Positions 47,127-59,271 of a stretch of DNA of 64,000 bases are shown here, one piece after another. Origin of the DNA: Larix kaempferi (lineage: Eukaryota; Streptophyta; Pinopsida; Pinales; Pinaceae). The number at the start of each line of letters is the position of its first letter. Position 1 is the first letter of the stretch. A model generated the notes under the pieces. That model saw only the letters and a program-made list of their open reading frames with translations. It made no database searches and was not told the DNA's origin. Both the position numbers and the translations under genes were made by a program. The DNA lies in contig BSBM01000609.1 of assembly GCA_027924585.1 (NCBI GenBank), positions 434,001-498,000 of the forward strand, written 5' to 3'.

Positions 47127-48089
47127 ATGAAAACCATTTCTAAGATGGTTGTGTTGCAGTCCACTATCCACAGACTACAAAAACATGGCCATCGTCTGTG
47201 GGTTCTCGTATTCATTTCATTCCTAATGTTCGCTTCGTTTTCTGTATTATTAATGAAGCAAATCCATTTTTTCCAAGATGACAATGAAGAGCATAATGAG
47301 ATCCCCAATTCTTCCAACAGATCAACTGCTGCTATCATTCCAAAGGATGTCATTGGAGCTCTTTTGCACTATGCTGTATCCAGTACTTCTCCTCAGATGA
47401 GCCAGGAAGAGATCGGGCTAATAGCAAATGTAGTGCTTCAGAAGAGTCCCTGCAATATTCTGGTATTTGGGTTAGGACATGAGAGCTTTCTGTTGAGAAT
47501 TCTCAATTTTGCAGGAAGGACTGTGTTTTTAGACGAAAGTGAGAATTGGGTCAATAGATTCGAGGAAAAACATCCACAAATGGAGGCTTATGAGGTTCAA
47601 TATACAACCAAAGTCAGTGAATCGAAGGAGCTCCTGGCTTTGGCTAAGGAACAGCGTGGGGCGGATTGTGGGCCTGTGCAAAATCTTTTGTTCTCTGATT
47701 GCAAGCTTGCTATAAATGATTTGCCTAATAATATATATGAAGTGGGGTGGGATGTGATTTTCATCGATGGTCCTAGAGGGTATTTTCCAGGAGCCCCAGG
47801 TAGGATGTCTGCTATTTTTACTGCTGCTGTCTTGGCGAGAAGCAAGAGAGAACATAAAGTCACAGATATTTTTGTCCATGATTCTAACAGGGAGGTGGAG
47901 AAAGCTTACAGCAGTGAGTTCTTGTGCAAAGAAAATCTAGTTTCTACTGTGGGGATGTTGGCTCATTATAGGATCAGGACCATGGACAAGGATTCGACGG
48001 AGTTCTGCACAGTAAATGCCAGTACTAGGGCTCCATTGCCATCCAACTTCAAGAGAAGGACGCGCACCAAGGCTGGTACCACCTCATGA
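47127..48089 (+). CDS. IRX15-like: IRX15/IRX15-L-type DUF579 protein (xylan biosynthesis)
   Basis: A 320-residue, intronless, intact frame. It has a short basic cytoplasmic N terminus, one membrane anchor at residues 24-43 ([20 protein letters not shown]), a stem, then the DUF579 domain from about 70 to 295. Motifs: [11 protein letters not shown] (110-120, methyltransferase-like motif I), [12 protein letters not shown] (130-141), [17 protein letters not shown] (184-200), [12 protein letters not shown] (208-219), [17 protein letters not shown] (224-240), [10 protein letters not shown] (263-272) and MDKDSTEFC (286-294). This fits the Golgi type II IRX15/IRX15-L group, needed for normal glucuronoxylan in secondary walls, better than the GXM 4-O-methyltransferase group; biochemical activity of IRX15 itself is not settled. 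The ATG at 47127 is preferred to 47058 because it gives the usual length (Arabidopsis IRX15 is about 317 residues) and places the anchor normally. The tail is basic (KRRTRTK). Confidence 0.9.
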   Translation: MKTISKMVVLQSTIHRLQKHGHRLWVLVFISFLMFASFSVLLMKQIHFFQDDNEEHNEIPNSSNRSTAAIIPKDVIGALLHYAVSSTSPQMSQEEIGLIANVVLQKSPCNILVFGLGHESFLLRILNFAGRTVFLDESENWVNRFEEKHPQMEAYEVQYTTKVSESKELLALAKEQRGADCGPVQNLLFSDCKLAINDLPNNIYEVGWDVIFIDGPRGYFPGAPGRMSAIFTAAVLARSKREHKVTDIFVHDSNREVEKAYSSEFLCKENLVSTVGMLAHYRIRTMDKDSTEFCTVNASTRAPLPSNFKRRTRTKAGTTS

Positions 48090-49700
48090 GCAGGGGAATA
48101 AGAAATAGTTCTCATGGATTTTGAAGACAGATGTCCATGAACATAATTTGGGTTTTCTCGGTATATAGATTCAATCATTCTCAGCTGCTGATGATGATGG
48201 AAATGTTGTAATATGTATACATGCATATATTATCAAAGAATGATGTCGATCTCTGATTCTAGCTGTTGAGAGATCTCCATTGAATAAGAAGTTGTACACA
48301 AGGGAGCCAACTGGATGAGAAAGGAACTTGTAAAAGTTCCTAATGCGGAGATAATTACAGTTCTTGCTTCAACTTGATTGAAGTTTGGTTTCCATGATTA
48401 TGTCCGAATGAAGGCTGCTTTTTGGTTACTGGTTATTATATTCCGTAGTCAGTTTTGCAATCCCTGAGCCACATACTGTTAGGTCCCAGTCCTGTTGTGG
48501 CATGCTGTGTGAAGAATGATTTTCCTTTAATGAGAAAAAAGCCTATGGGACCTGTAATAAGATCTGCAACGGTGTTTTGATTTGGTATAGTCCAGGACTG
48601 TGTTATCATCATGTTTTCTTGGGGGAAACAATGGGATTATTTTAATTAAGTTGTTCTGTAAGCTGATTTTTCTATGATAGCAGTTCCTATGCCCTAAATG
48701 CTGCAAGAAGCTCTGTATTTTAGTTGTTTTGTTTAACAATGCTTCAGATGCTACATTGAGATTTCTTCAAAGACTGCATCTTATTAGAGTATAGAATAGG
48801 TTTTCATTTTTCATTTTGGCTGATTATGCTATGCAATTTATTTGGGCTCTGGTACAATGAGATATGCAGTCTCAGACTCTTTTAAGACTGTTGATCTATG
48901 AAGTTTGTTAAAGCAATTTCATAGGGTTTTAACCAATTTCATTTACTTGACAGGTTTTGAATGGAGATGGTTCTTCTAGCTCTCTCTAAATAAGAAAAAT
49001 GTTAGTTTTGAGAAATATTTGTTAAGTCACTGGCATACACTCAATGAAGGAAATTTAACAATTTCTAAACAAAAGTGGCTTCACCAGGGGACAAATATTC
49101 TTGCTTTTAATTTAGTCTTATATCCTTTGGTGTGATCAGAGATCTGGTGACCTGTTCTTTATTTGCTTGGTAAAACAGAGAAGAAGGGAGTTTCAGGTCC
49201 ATATATGTTTGCACATCAGATATGCTATTTTATCAATGCATTGTTGAAAACATGCACATACACCTCAGTTTCCCACTCTCAATTTATAAAATTAGCCTTT
49301 GTCAAAAAATAAAATGATATACTTCTATCTCTTATTCAATTGAAAATTTTCAATTAAATTTAAGCAGAACATTACAACTGTTTGAGATTGGCATTAATAC
49401 AGGCTCGGCCTAAAGTTCTGTTCTTTTATGAACCAGAGACAAAATTGCAGGACCTTCACAGAGGCATAGGAGCATGATAAGGCCTCATGCTTCATAAAAT
49501 ATAGTAACTTGGTTTCCTATATTCAACTCTGGACAAAACAAAGTAAAACATAAGAGGCATGTCAATAGGGTCTTGGTTTAATTGTAGAGTCCAGGTTTTT
49601 CAGACCCTATAAGGTCCAAATTCACAAGAGTTAACCACAATTAACCAAAGCTGAGGTTCAAATTTCCTTGCATTTTTATAGGGACTTTTCTTGAAGATCC
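48090..49700. other. Downstream region of the DUF579 gene
   Basis: 3' UTR and flanking DNA. AATAAG at about 48281 is a weak candidate poly(A) signal. No further gene or repeat is seen. Confidence 0.4.
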
Positions 49701-49705
49701 ACAGA

Positions 49706-49885
49706 CTTTTGGATCTCACTCCAGCCAAAATTTGGCTGAACAGTGTGGATCTCAGGCCATCCGAAAATGAGGTTGACACAAGTTTGGGTTTTACTCCAGC
49801 CAAAAATTGGGTGAACACGTGTGGATCTCGTTCCATCCAAAAATTTGGTGGACACAAGTTTGGATCTCACTCTACAAATTAGGTG
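49706..49885. repeat. Minisatellite of about 44-46-bp units, four copies
   Basis: Units keyed by TTGGATCTCACTCCAGCCAA, then AAATTTGG and a GTGAACAC/GGTGGACAC box, followed by the next TTTGGATCTC. The repeat keeps several frames open on both strands at once, a mark of periodicity and not of coding. Confidence 0.85.
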
Positions 49886-51585
49886 GCTTGTTAAAGGAAA
49901 AGAAAAGGCCTTTACCTTTATCGAAAAGATAGGTCAAAGACCTTTAACATTATCAAAAAGATAGGTCACTACTTATTAGCCATAGCGAGAATAATAACAG
50001 ACCCATTATCAATGGTGGGGGGCGTTTGCCTCCTTTGGAAATAATGCAAGGATGAGTTCTGTATAAAACTTGTTAATACAGAAGGACACAATAATTGTAG
50101 ATTGATTATATTGAAGAAGTTTAAAGGTGTGACAATTTTATTGTTTTGGCTAAATTTTGATTGGAATTGGGTGATTTGTTTTTTAAATTTGGAATTTGTA
50201 TTTTATTTAAATGTATAAATGAATTTAGCAAACTTGAATACCTCATAGCATTTCAATTAAGCAATTTTAAGATAGATTTTTGAGAATTTAAATTTTTTTT
50301 CCTGGATTCCATCAAAATCTTTCTAAAAAATACTGTCAGAAAGTGACCAAATTGTCACAAGTTTAGACTACTCTAATCATATTGTGTAATGATAAAGTGA
50401 TAAAATGAAATACATTTAATGGGAGGTTAAAAGTTATAAGGGTATACCGGGCCTTGAATTTTGGGTTAAAAATATAGAAAATGAACTTGTCATGGTGAAA
50501 TACCTTTTCTAAAGATGAAGGTATAAAAAATAAACCTATAATGGTGAAATAAAAGAAGAAATAAAAAGGATTTTATACTTGGGTTTTTAGATGGATGGAT
50601 TTGTTGGTATAAAAAATGGTTAGTTGTCATTCATATATATGCCATATAGAGTCATGATTATCAGATAAAAGTATGAAATCTGAGAGCCATGAATATCATT
50701 AAATATGATAAAAGTACTAAATTTAACGGAGATGTGATATATATATATATATATTGTTAGAAAATTTATATATTTAGAAAAAAAATAACAACATTTTTTT
50801 AGTTTCCCATAATAATGTGTTTTTAATTAAATGATTTGTTTTTAGAATTTTGTTTTTACTTGAAAGCATTATAAACAAACTGACTGAAATAATAAGCCTC
50901 ATTTTAAGGAACCTTCACATCCCAAATAATTTATGTTTTCTCTTAAAACAATTGATATTCATCATTCTTGCCATAGTGTTCTAGCCTATTATAATGTGCT
51001 TGCACATTCTGAGTTATGGCAAGATATATTAATTATTGTAAGGTTTTTAAGAAGAGTGAGTATTTGAGCAATAACAAGTGGATTCAAATATTGTAATACA
51101 TTGTATGGGTATATTTTTATAGAAGTGATTTTCTTTGTTTAAAACTGAAGTAAATGATAATTTTTTAGATTATATCATGTTTTTTATTGAATTCTCTCTT
51201 TCTCTCTCTCACACACACACACATATGCATTTGATTGGGTTTTTTTGCATTATCTAAATTACTGTAGTGTAGTGTTTGACGTTTGTTTCCTTTATTATTA
51301 TATTCTAGTGTATAGATATAACATATGTTTGTTAGATAGTATAAACAACCAAATAAGTCAAATTGTTAGCACTCCTTGTGTGTTACTATTGTCAAACATT
51401 TTATCTCTTAACATTGGTTCCATTGTCAAAAACACATTACTTTCTACAACACTTAGGTTCTATATGTTAGTGTGTAGTAATAAGACATCAATCCACCATC
51501 CTTTCAAATATTTTTATATCTTTTCTCACTCTTTAGTCAAGGATGGAGCGCCACGAAATATGGAAAGAAGTTAGTTAGTGCTTTC
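49886..51585. other. AT-rich region without a gene
   Basis: Contains a (TA)n run at about 50737-50754 and (CT)n(CA)n at about 51193-51224. A 109-codon frame at 51245-51574 shows no motif and AT-driven composition. Confidence 0.4.
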
Positions 51586-51589
51586 CATA

Positions 51590-52350
51590 GGGCCCAACCT
51601 CCTCATCCAAAGTTTGATTACAGTTTATATAAAAGTGGTCAATACTATGATTTTTCTTCCATGCATGAATTATACTTTTTTACCTCCAATCCCACGAATA
51701 AAATATATATAGAACAAGAATTGGGTGTTGTTGCAATAAAGCTAATAGGGGAAAAAAATGATAACACACCTAAAGAAGATACTTTATGAGAAAATGGAGT
51801 CTTTAAACTCAAGGAAGTATCTTCTTCAAGTTTGGAGACTACGAGGAAATGTTTAAGGATTCAAACATATACTAAAATATAGAAACCTTGACGGATCTTA
51901 CTAATTCTTAAAATGGCAACTATAAAATGCATGACAATAATTTTGTAAACATATTCAAATTTCTAAGGATTTTATATAGTTTCTACAAAATTTTGGTTAT
52001 TTTTGAGAAAAATAGTTTCATCCTATAGAATCTGGGAGAATCATTTTTAGAAAAAAAATGGAAATTGACAAATCTTTTTTAGAAAAAATATCGAAAATTA
52101 GTCCAATGGTGAAATTTAGCCCCTAAAATTTTCCTTCGGAAACTCCATTTTCCAAGAAAATGGAATCTCCAAACTTGAGGAAGTATCTTCTTTAGTTGTG
52201 TGACTAGTTGATTCCTCTATCAACCTTTTTGTAAGAACACCCAATTCTTCTTCTACAAATATTGCATATGTGGGATCAAAGGTAACAAAGTCTAAGTCAT
52301 GCATGGAAGAAAAATCATTAGGTCTACCTCCACAACCCACATGGCCTCTG
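51590..52350. repeat. Diverged inverted repeat of a coding-like unit
   Basis: The + strand at about 51640-51850 and the - strand at about 52350-52150 share ordered blocks: ATTTTTCTTCCATGCATGA, GAATTGGGTGTT, CTAAAGAAGATACTT and TCAAGTTTGGAGA. The - arm keeps a 74-codon frame (HDLDFVTFDPTYAIFVEEEL, ESTSHTTKEDTSSSLEIPFS); the + arm is decayed. The spacer is about 260-300 bp. The unit looks like a retroelement gag-like fragment, not identified further. Confidence 0.5.
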
Positions 52351-52399
52351 GAAGAACAGGCGAAGATTAATTATATATTTTCCTAGCCCCTTGCCACTA

Positions 52400-54020
52400 A
52401 TGCAGGTGCCAACACACCGCTAGTCATGGCATTACCTTAAAAGTGTGAGAAGCATTCCCTCTCTCCTAGGTTCCCTTCAATGAATTAGGATTAATAGATG
52501 GATTTGGTCATATAATCCTAATCGAAACCTACCTATGTATTCTATAGGGAGCTAGTTGAGCAAGCACATTTGTGATTACTTACTTCAAGAATGTAGTCAA
52601 ACAATGTGCTTTTCACTAGCAGGAATACTTCAACTTATTCTACCACATTTCAAGGTGTCAAACATAAAATTTTGAAGGAATGGAGTGACATGGTATGACC
52701 ATCTACACGCATCCTTGCATTCATCAACATCAAATGGAAACTAGGTGAGTCTCGAAATGTCATTGGTTGTAGGTTAAAAGAAAGATTTGGAAGGAGTGAA
52801 AGTGACAACTTAGAAGAACAATGCATGGCTACTCTATTGAGTCTTGCATGCTTATAAAGTCCGAGTTTGAAGAAAATCACAACATGATACTCAATTTGAA
52901 TGTTGAAGTTGCAAAAGTCCTTTTCACTATGCAATGATTTATTGGAATTAATACTCAAAATACTCTTATTGATATGTAGCGTTGGTAAAAGTCCTTGAAA
53001 TATATGTATTCTTATCCCATCATATGCATTATTGATGTACCTCTTTTTGAGCATCCTAACCATGTAGCATCAATGAGTTTGGACATTTATTATCAACCTC
53101 GACAATCATTGTGACATATGATTGAAGATGATTTGGAGCAACCAACACATGTCTACATAAACAAACAAAAAATAAGATTCTATAATGTGAGACCACTGAC
53201 TTAGTCCCCAACAACAAGAAATTTCAACTCATGATCGAACAACTTGTCCACACCATAGTTTGCATTACCCACCCTTATTAATTCCACATTTTGTGTTTCT
53301 CATTCCACTCTACTTGCCCCTAGCATACACATACCAAGATTTATTCCACCCAAACCCAATCACACTCATGATTTTCCTTATTTGTGGTCCATCTAACCAC
53401 ATTATTTAGGAGTGATGAGAAGTGCAAGTCACTACTTATGAACGATCCCAACTTTCTCTTTTCACAATATTGGTTAGATTTCATCCTAAAAAAAACACAG
53501 CCATACCATACAAAATTGAAAAACAAAATTTATAAATACATTTCTCCATGGCCAGAAGTCTAGAACCTAGTTCATACAAGAAAAAATGTAGTAGGCATGC
53601 CTTTCCAACACCATCTAAGAAGAGTTTCTCAAGTATACTCCCTTAGAAATTACAGTAATAAAAGTAAAATGTGACAAAATACATAAGGTTTAAGAAAATA
53701 AAAACACACATATCCATGCCCATCTCAAACTTTAATATCAAGGTCCACCTAGAGCTCAAATCCTTCACTGTCCATGTGCACCATGCTAGAAATCGATGTA
53801 GAAGGCTACATATTGGGATTCTATAGAAGTTTCCATTAGCATGGACTGGTGGGAACACTAGGTAACTAGACACTCCACTAAGGCCCCATAAAGACCAAAG
53901 AAGGATGAGCCCATGAGGTTTCCATAGTGTTTAGGGAATTACCTCGAAGGAATGTTGTTATGGACAATGATGTGGTTTATGAAAGATTGTAGAGATACCA
54001 ATCGAGAGGCCATATTTAAC
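52400..54020. other. Region without a recognised gene
   Basis: A 137-codon - strand frame (52650-53063) and smaller ones (53643-53873) have no motif I know. The composition resembles other decayed retroelement DNA in the window. Confidence 0.35.
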
Positions 54021-54038
54021 TACTTATCCCTATGAATT

Positions 54039-54940
54039 TTTTTTCCTCGAAAAAAAGCGTAATTTTATTTCATCTTGCGAGTACAAAATTACATGGAACT
54101 ACAACACTCTTGAAGAGTGTCTATGCTGCAAAGCAGTGCCGAAAATTGTATAGAGACTAGAAGCTTTTCCGCTTCATACACAATAACAAACTATTACAGA
54201 GGAAACTCAGAAAATAAACTACAGCTAAAAACCCTCATCCAGGAAACCATGATGGTGCTACAGAGCAGCAGCAAAATGCCGAAGAAGTAAGGAAAAAGAA
54301 ACAGAGAGAAAAACGTTTCCAGAAACCCCAGAAAAAAGCAGATCCACTAGCATCTGCAAGCAACACCCTTGAAAACACTGACAAAAGGCCTCTCCTCGAC
54401 TTCCCAAGAGAGAACACCACCGAGAGGAGCTAGCGGCCGTCGTGCAACCATGCCTGCCATCAGGGTCACTGAAACCCCCGCGCGTCCTCCTCTGCGGATC
54501 CACCATCCTCACAGAAACCCGCCGAGAAAAGCCCGCCAGCCATCATCGTAACAGGGACATGGACCCCCCCTACGCGTCCTCCTCTACGGATCCACCTTCA
54601 CCATAGAGGGAACTGGAGCTCGAAGCTCGACAGTCCTCGCAGTCACCGATGAAAACCCGCAGAAAAATACAGCCCGAGAGCTGCGTCCTGTTTGCAGAAG
54701 CCACCGTCGCCGCCACTGGGAAGCCGCAGGAACCAGCTACCCAATGGGTCGCCACGCCAAGTCTCCGCCATTCAATCCAAAGCGGAAGAAAACCCCTGAG
54801 TCAGCCATTGACAGGAAGCGTAACTCAGGGAAGAAGGGGGAAGGCATCCATGGAAGGAACCACGGCCGCCAAAAACTTCATCGAAGGCCGACAATCAAAA
54901 CCCTAGTTGTAGAGCCGGTGGTCTTGACACTTGATAATCA
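54039..54940 (-). mobile_element. Short LINE-derived element with 17-bp target duplications
   Basis: A 902-bp, GC-rich insertion flanked by 17-bp direct repeats, ACTTATCCCTATGAATT (54022-54038) and ACTTACCCCTATGAATT (54941-54957), 16 of 17 identical. On the - strand it ends in an A run of eight (plus-strand T run about 54037-54044, overlapping the repeat edge). Its 3' end (about 54068-54100, CGAGTACAAAATTACA on the + strand) resembles the 3' UTR of the LINE at 7620 (CGAGAACAAAATTACA). No endonuclease or reverse transcriptase is encoded. I read it as a non-autonomous internal-deletion derivative; the open frames on both strands carry no known domain. Confidence 0.7.
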
Positions 54941-54957
54941 ACTTACCCCTATGAATT

Positions 54958-56400
54958 GACATGAAACCCATTATTTATTCTTCCCATTCTGTTAGGCGAA
55001 CAAGGTGCTTTGTAGTCTCAACTAAGAATTGATGCCAATCTCTGCTAATTTCCAAAATATTCTGTTAGAAGCCCTATTCCTATTGAGTACACTACATGGC
55101 CAAATATGTTATGTTGTAGTGTGGCCGCTAAAACATTGATTCCGCATTTCTTGAGCCCCCTACATTGTAACGTACAAAACAACTTCTTTCCCACTATGGA
55201 GACCACAGGGTACCCAAATCCACATAATTGTTTGTGTTCCTAATACCAATTCTAAATTTCCATTCCATGGACTTGTTATACCATTAATTTTAATACTGGG
55301 ATTAAATGTAAATATAGTAGCCCAATAACCAAATTGGGCCCGTTCTAAATTATGCAATGTTTTCTACCATGAATGCATACATTCTATGCTCATTCCATAA
55401 ACACTAATTTAAACAAACACACAACATAAAAATAATCCATGGCCTTCATTCACAATTGAGAAACTTATATTTATGGTAAATGTCCTCCAACCAGTTGCAA
55501 GTGAAGGGCATTCCTCCTAGCCATTGAAACTCTATCAAAATTTCTCTTTCTTTAACAGAGGCCACCTCGAGCTAGGGCTATCAGTTCACAAGGGGTGAAG
55601 TCCAAAATATTTCACCCAACCACAACACATACAACCCTATGGTTCTAAAACCCCCTCCGCAACTAATCCCAATCCATGATACTCATTTTCCATGAACCTG
55701 CACAATACAAGGAATGGGACCCCTCCTATACATACAATCCCTTAGGCTATCCCAAATCCCTTTCAATGCTCCAAAATAGGCCGACCAGGGAGTCTCCATG
55801 TTGGGACTCTCGGGAACTTAGTTGCAAACCAGGTTTCTCTCATATGGGATCCAAGCCCATTAACACTAGCTTCCTAGGGTAGTTGGCATGAGAAAGTATG
55901 AAACACAAATTCTTCCCTCATGGAAAATTTTAGGGGCTAATATTAGACAATGGGATAAATTTAGGGTTTTAAATTTTTAATGGGCTAATGTTTTATTAAA
56001 CACATGTTAGGTATGATTAGCCCACATTTTATTTACTTGTTTTTAATGAATAGGAGGTTAGCCCCATAAAATTTAGAAGGGGGATCCAAGATAAAACAAT
56101 ATTGCCCCTCTAAAAATCAATTTAAACCTTTGTTCGCCCACAAAAATCGCTAGGAAGCTCCCATTCACCCCCGATTTCCAGAAATTGTAGTTTCTAAGGA
56201 CTCTTTCGCTCTCTATCGATCATGAAGTCGAAGTTTGAGTTACATTCGTCCAGATTTTATGGGTTGAATCTCATTTTGCAAGTTTCTTAATGTCCACATG
56301 AGAAGGGAAATTAATATTTACTATCAAGTCTTATAGTGACCCATTTGCATCTAGGAGAGTTCAGAATCCCATCGCCTTGGATCCATAGTTTTCCCAAGTA
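54958..56400. other. Region without a recognised gene
   Basis: Decayed DNA. TTAGGGGCTAA-type text near 55930 recurs in inverse near 52118, so part may belong to the same unidentified repeat as the inverted repeat at 51590-52350. No gene is seen. Confidence 0.35.
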
Positions 56401-56402
56401 AC

Positions 56403-56880
56403 ATGAGGATTGTGAAGCACGCGATCGGTGATGCGACAATAACATTTTTGTGGGTGTTTGGGGCATCATGCCTGGGGGCTGGCACTTTGTTCATAACCAT
56501 ATATTTGGGTATTCAAGGGACCATGACACTGCTTATAAACACTTCCATTTTGTTTCTAATTGTGTCTATGTTCTCCTTTCTAGGACAGGCCATCGATGGA
56601 GCAACCTAGAATCCATTGTCATTGCTACTTCTTTCGCTTTAGGTGTTGTCGGGTATTTTGATATGTTTCTTGTTTTGTTTATTGAATTTTATGGTTCTCA
56701 AAGGATTTTTGTAGTAGTTTGTAGAAACTTGATTTCAACTTGCATGTTTCCAGTTGTTTGTAGAAACCTTAGAAAAAAATGCAATCTTTGCTTGAAGCAT
56801 GGAACTTTGTTTTCTATGTTTATTGTATTTGTAAAATCAACCCCAAATTCAGTCCAATCTACCTCATTACTCTTCTACTA
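56403..56880 (+). pseudogene. SIP-type aquaporin, N-terminal part, broken
   Basis: From the ATG at 56403: MRIVKHAIGDATITFLWVFG, then YLGIQGTMTLLINTSILFLI, then FLGQAIDGAT-stop-NPL. This matches the start of plant small basic intrinsic proteins (SIP), ER-membrane aquaporin-like channels: first helix with GDA-x-TF-WVF, second helix, and the first pore motif, NPL here in place of canonical NPA. SIP1 and SIP2 members use NPT, NPC or NPL. A TAG replaces the residue before NPL (TGG to TAG would explain it), and after a frameshift the next frame continues IATSFALGVVGYFDMFLVLF. The rest of the channel is not found. Confidence 0.55.
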
Positions 56881-56884
56881 GCTC

Positions 56885-57515
56885 CCTCATAGTTTTGCAG
56901 CCTTCCTTTCATGGATTTAAATACTTGAACCAATGTCTTGACATCACCACATTCTCAGGGACCTGCATTTGTTTTTATTTGCATGGAAATATATCATGCA
57001 TAGTGGGGTTGGTTTTTAATTAGGTTTGGAAGCATGGGGATAATATTTAGTTGAATAAACATTTGTTGACTAACTTGGAACACACATTTTCTTTCCATAT
57101 AGAGTGGCAATATTTTTTAAAAATAGTTCCAAGTGCATTGAAATAAATAATACACATTTATAGTTTTTAACACTCTAATTTGGTAAGGTGTGTGTATAAA
57201 TGAGGTGTTGGTGGGCCCTTGTAATAGCATGGAGAGATAAATGAGGATTGAGGTGTTATTGGTCCCTCGTATTATATTGTTTTTGTTTGTTGTGGTGATG
57301 AAAAATTTCATTGTTTCTTTCCAAGAATATTCCTAGAGTATGGTGACTTTCTAGGTACTGTGATAGTTAGAGTGAGGTACCAAACTACCACCAAAATATG
57401 GCTTGTTATTGGATGATTGATTAAGATTTATCTCCTATGTAGTATTTTTTGTATATGTTTTCCTATTGATATATATGGTTTTATACTTTATCAAAAAATT
57501 TACCAATATTTACCA
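56885..57515. other. AT-rich region between SIP remnant and gypsy copy
   Basis: No gene or recognised repeat; it separates the SIP remnant from the 5'-truncated gypsy copy. Confidence 0.35.
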
Positions 57516-57529
57516 ATATTTAATAATTT

Positions 57530-57665
57530 AGTAAAGACTAAAGACTTTTCCATATATATGAATGGACTAAAGACTTTAACAATATTTAACAATATATAGA
57601 TATGAATGGACTAAATACTTTAACAAGATTTAACAATATATGGATATGAATGGACTAACGACTTT
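57530..57665. repeat. Tandem repeat at the truncation point of the gypsy copy
   Basis: About three units of 45-48 bp keyed by ATATGAATGGACTAAAGACT then TTTAACAATATTTAACAATA. The array sits exactly where the family E element begins mid-protease, so it may mark the breakpoint. Confidence 0.75.
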
Positions 57666-57681
57666 TCCATATCTGAATATC

Positions 57682-58559
57682 ATTCCTTTAGGATCTTATG
57701 GTGTATTGATTGGTATGGATTGGCTAGAGACATATCATGCTATTCCGGATTGTCATAAAAAAACTTGCACATGTTTGGATGAGAAAGGAAACAAAGTAAA
57801 AATTAAAGGACTACCTAGACCAATATCTTTAAGACAAGTTATAGCTTTATAGTTAAAGAACTTTTTTAGAAAAGGATGTCAGATTTATGCATCTCATATA
57901 GAAGAATCAAAGGAAAAATAACCTCATTTACAAGATTATCCAATATTACAAGAGTTTACAGATATATTTCAAGAAATACATGGAATGCCTCCTAAAAGAA
58001 AAATAGAGTTTACCATTGATCTAGCACCCGATACAGTTCCATCTTCTAAGGTCCCTTATAGAATGAGTACTCCTGAATTGAAAGAGTTATAGATGCAATT
58101 AGAGGAGTTGTTAAAGAAAGTTTATATCGGGCCTAGTGTTTCACCTTAGGGAGCATCGTTTTTGTTTGTTATGAAGAAAGATGGTACCTTGAGACTTTGC
58201 ATAGATTATAGACAGTCAAACTAAGAAAATATCAAGCACAAATACCCTTTGCTAAGGATTGACGACTTATTTGATCAGTTGAGGGGATCCACAATGTTTT
58301 CAAAGATAGATCTCAAATCTCGATATCATCAGGTTAGGATTAAGGAAGGGGACATCAGGAAAACAACTTTTAGAACACGATATGGCCACTATGAATTTAC
58401 AGTTGTTCCTTTCGGTTTGGCAAATGCACCAGCTACATTTATGTGTTTAATGAATGGGATTTTTCAAAATTATTTGGATAAGTGCATGATTATTTTCCTG
58501 GATGACATTCTTATTACCCTAAGACAAAGGAAGAACATGAAAAACAATTAGGATTAGTA
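57682..58559 (+). pseudogene. Family E protease end and reverse transcriptase
   Basis: Frame pieces: YGVLIGMDWLETYHAIPDCH (retropepsin C-terminal part), KGLPRPISLRQV, then EFTDIFQEIHGMPPKRKIEF, PSSKVPYRMSTPELKEL and KDGTLRLCIDYRQSN. The core follows: [46 protein letters not shown] and catalytic FLDDIL. Stops include TAG for the Trp of the usual SPWGA motif (SP-stop-GA) and others at about 57849 and 58090. Confidence 0.85.
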
Positions 58560-59270
58560 ATGCAAGTACTCAGAGAACATCAACTTTATGCTAAGTTAAG
58601 TAAGTGCTCTTTTTACCAGAATAAGATTCACTACTTAGGACACATTGTATTGGAAGAAGGTATCTCAGTAGATCCAGAAAAGATAGAAGCTATTATGAAT
58701 TGTTCAGCACCTAAGAATGTGTCAGAGGTAAGATCGTTTATGGGATTAGCAGGTTATTACTGCAGGTTTATGGAGGGATTTTCAAATATAACACATCCGA
58801 TAACTTCATTACAAAAGAAAGGTATAAACTTTGAATGGGAAGCTAAGTGTGAAGAAATTTTTCAGAAGTTAAAGGAAATTCTCACTAGTGCACAAGTTCT
58901 AAAATATGTGAATCCAGATGAAAGTTTTGTGGTATGTTCAAATGCATGTAAATAGGGTATAGGTGGTGTGTTAACTCATAATGAATAGGTTATTTGTTAT
59001 GAATCTCAAAAGTTAAATAACATGAACAAAACTATGCCACTCATGACTTAGAATTAGCAATGGTTATACACACCTTAAAAATGTGGAGACACTATTTGAT
59101 GGGAAAGAAATTCGAACTAAGGATTGATCATAATGGATTAAAGTATTTGTTTGAACAACCCAATTTAAATTCAAGACAAGGAAGATGGATGGAATTATTG
59201 TGTGATTATGATTTTGCCATTAGCATATCAAAGGAAAATAAAATAAGGTAGCAGATACACTTAGTAGAAA
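58560..59270 (+). pseudogene. Family E thumb and RNase H
   Basis: LYAKLSKCSFYQNKIHYLGH, EVRSFMGLAGYYCRFMEGFS, FEWEAKCEEIFQKLKEIL, then RNase H text broken by stops (GIGGVLTHNE, ICYES, then HTLKMWRHYLMGKKFELRID, SRQGRWMELLCDYDF). Same organisation as 14026-14670 of element B. Stops at about 58954, 58985 and 59250. Confidence 0.8.
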
Positions 59271-59271
59271 A

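Noticed and set aside
47529-47879. 116-codon - strand frame
   Set aside because: Antisense shadow of the DUF579 gene.
49600-49882. Overlapping frames on both strands
   Set aside because: Produced by the 44-46-bp minisatellite period; all phases read the same repeated peptide.
54369-54959. Arg/Pro-rich + strand frames
   Set aside because: Run against the element's orientation and through its end; GC-rich shadows.
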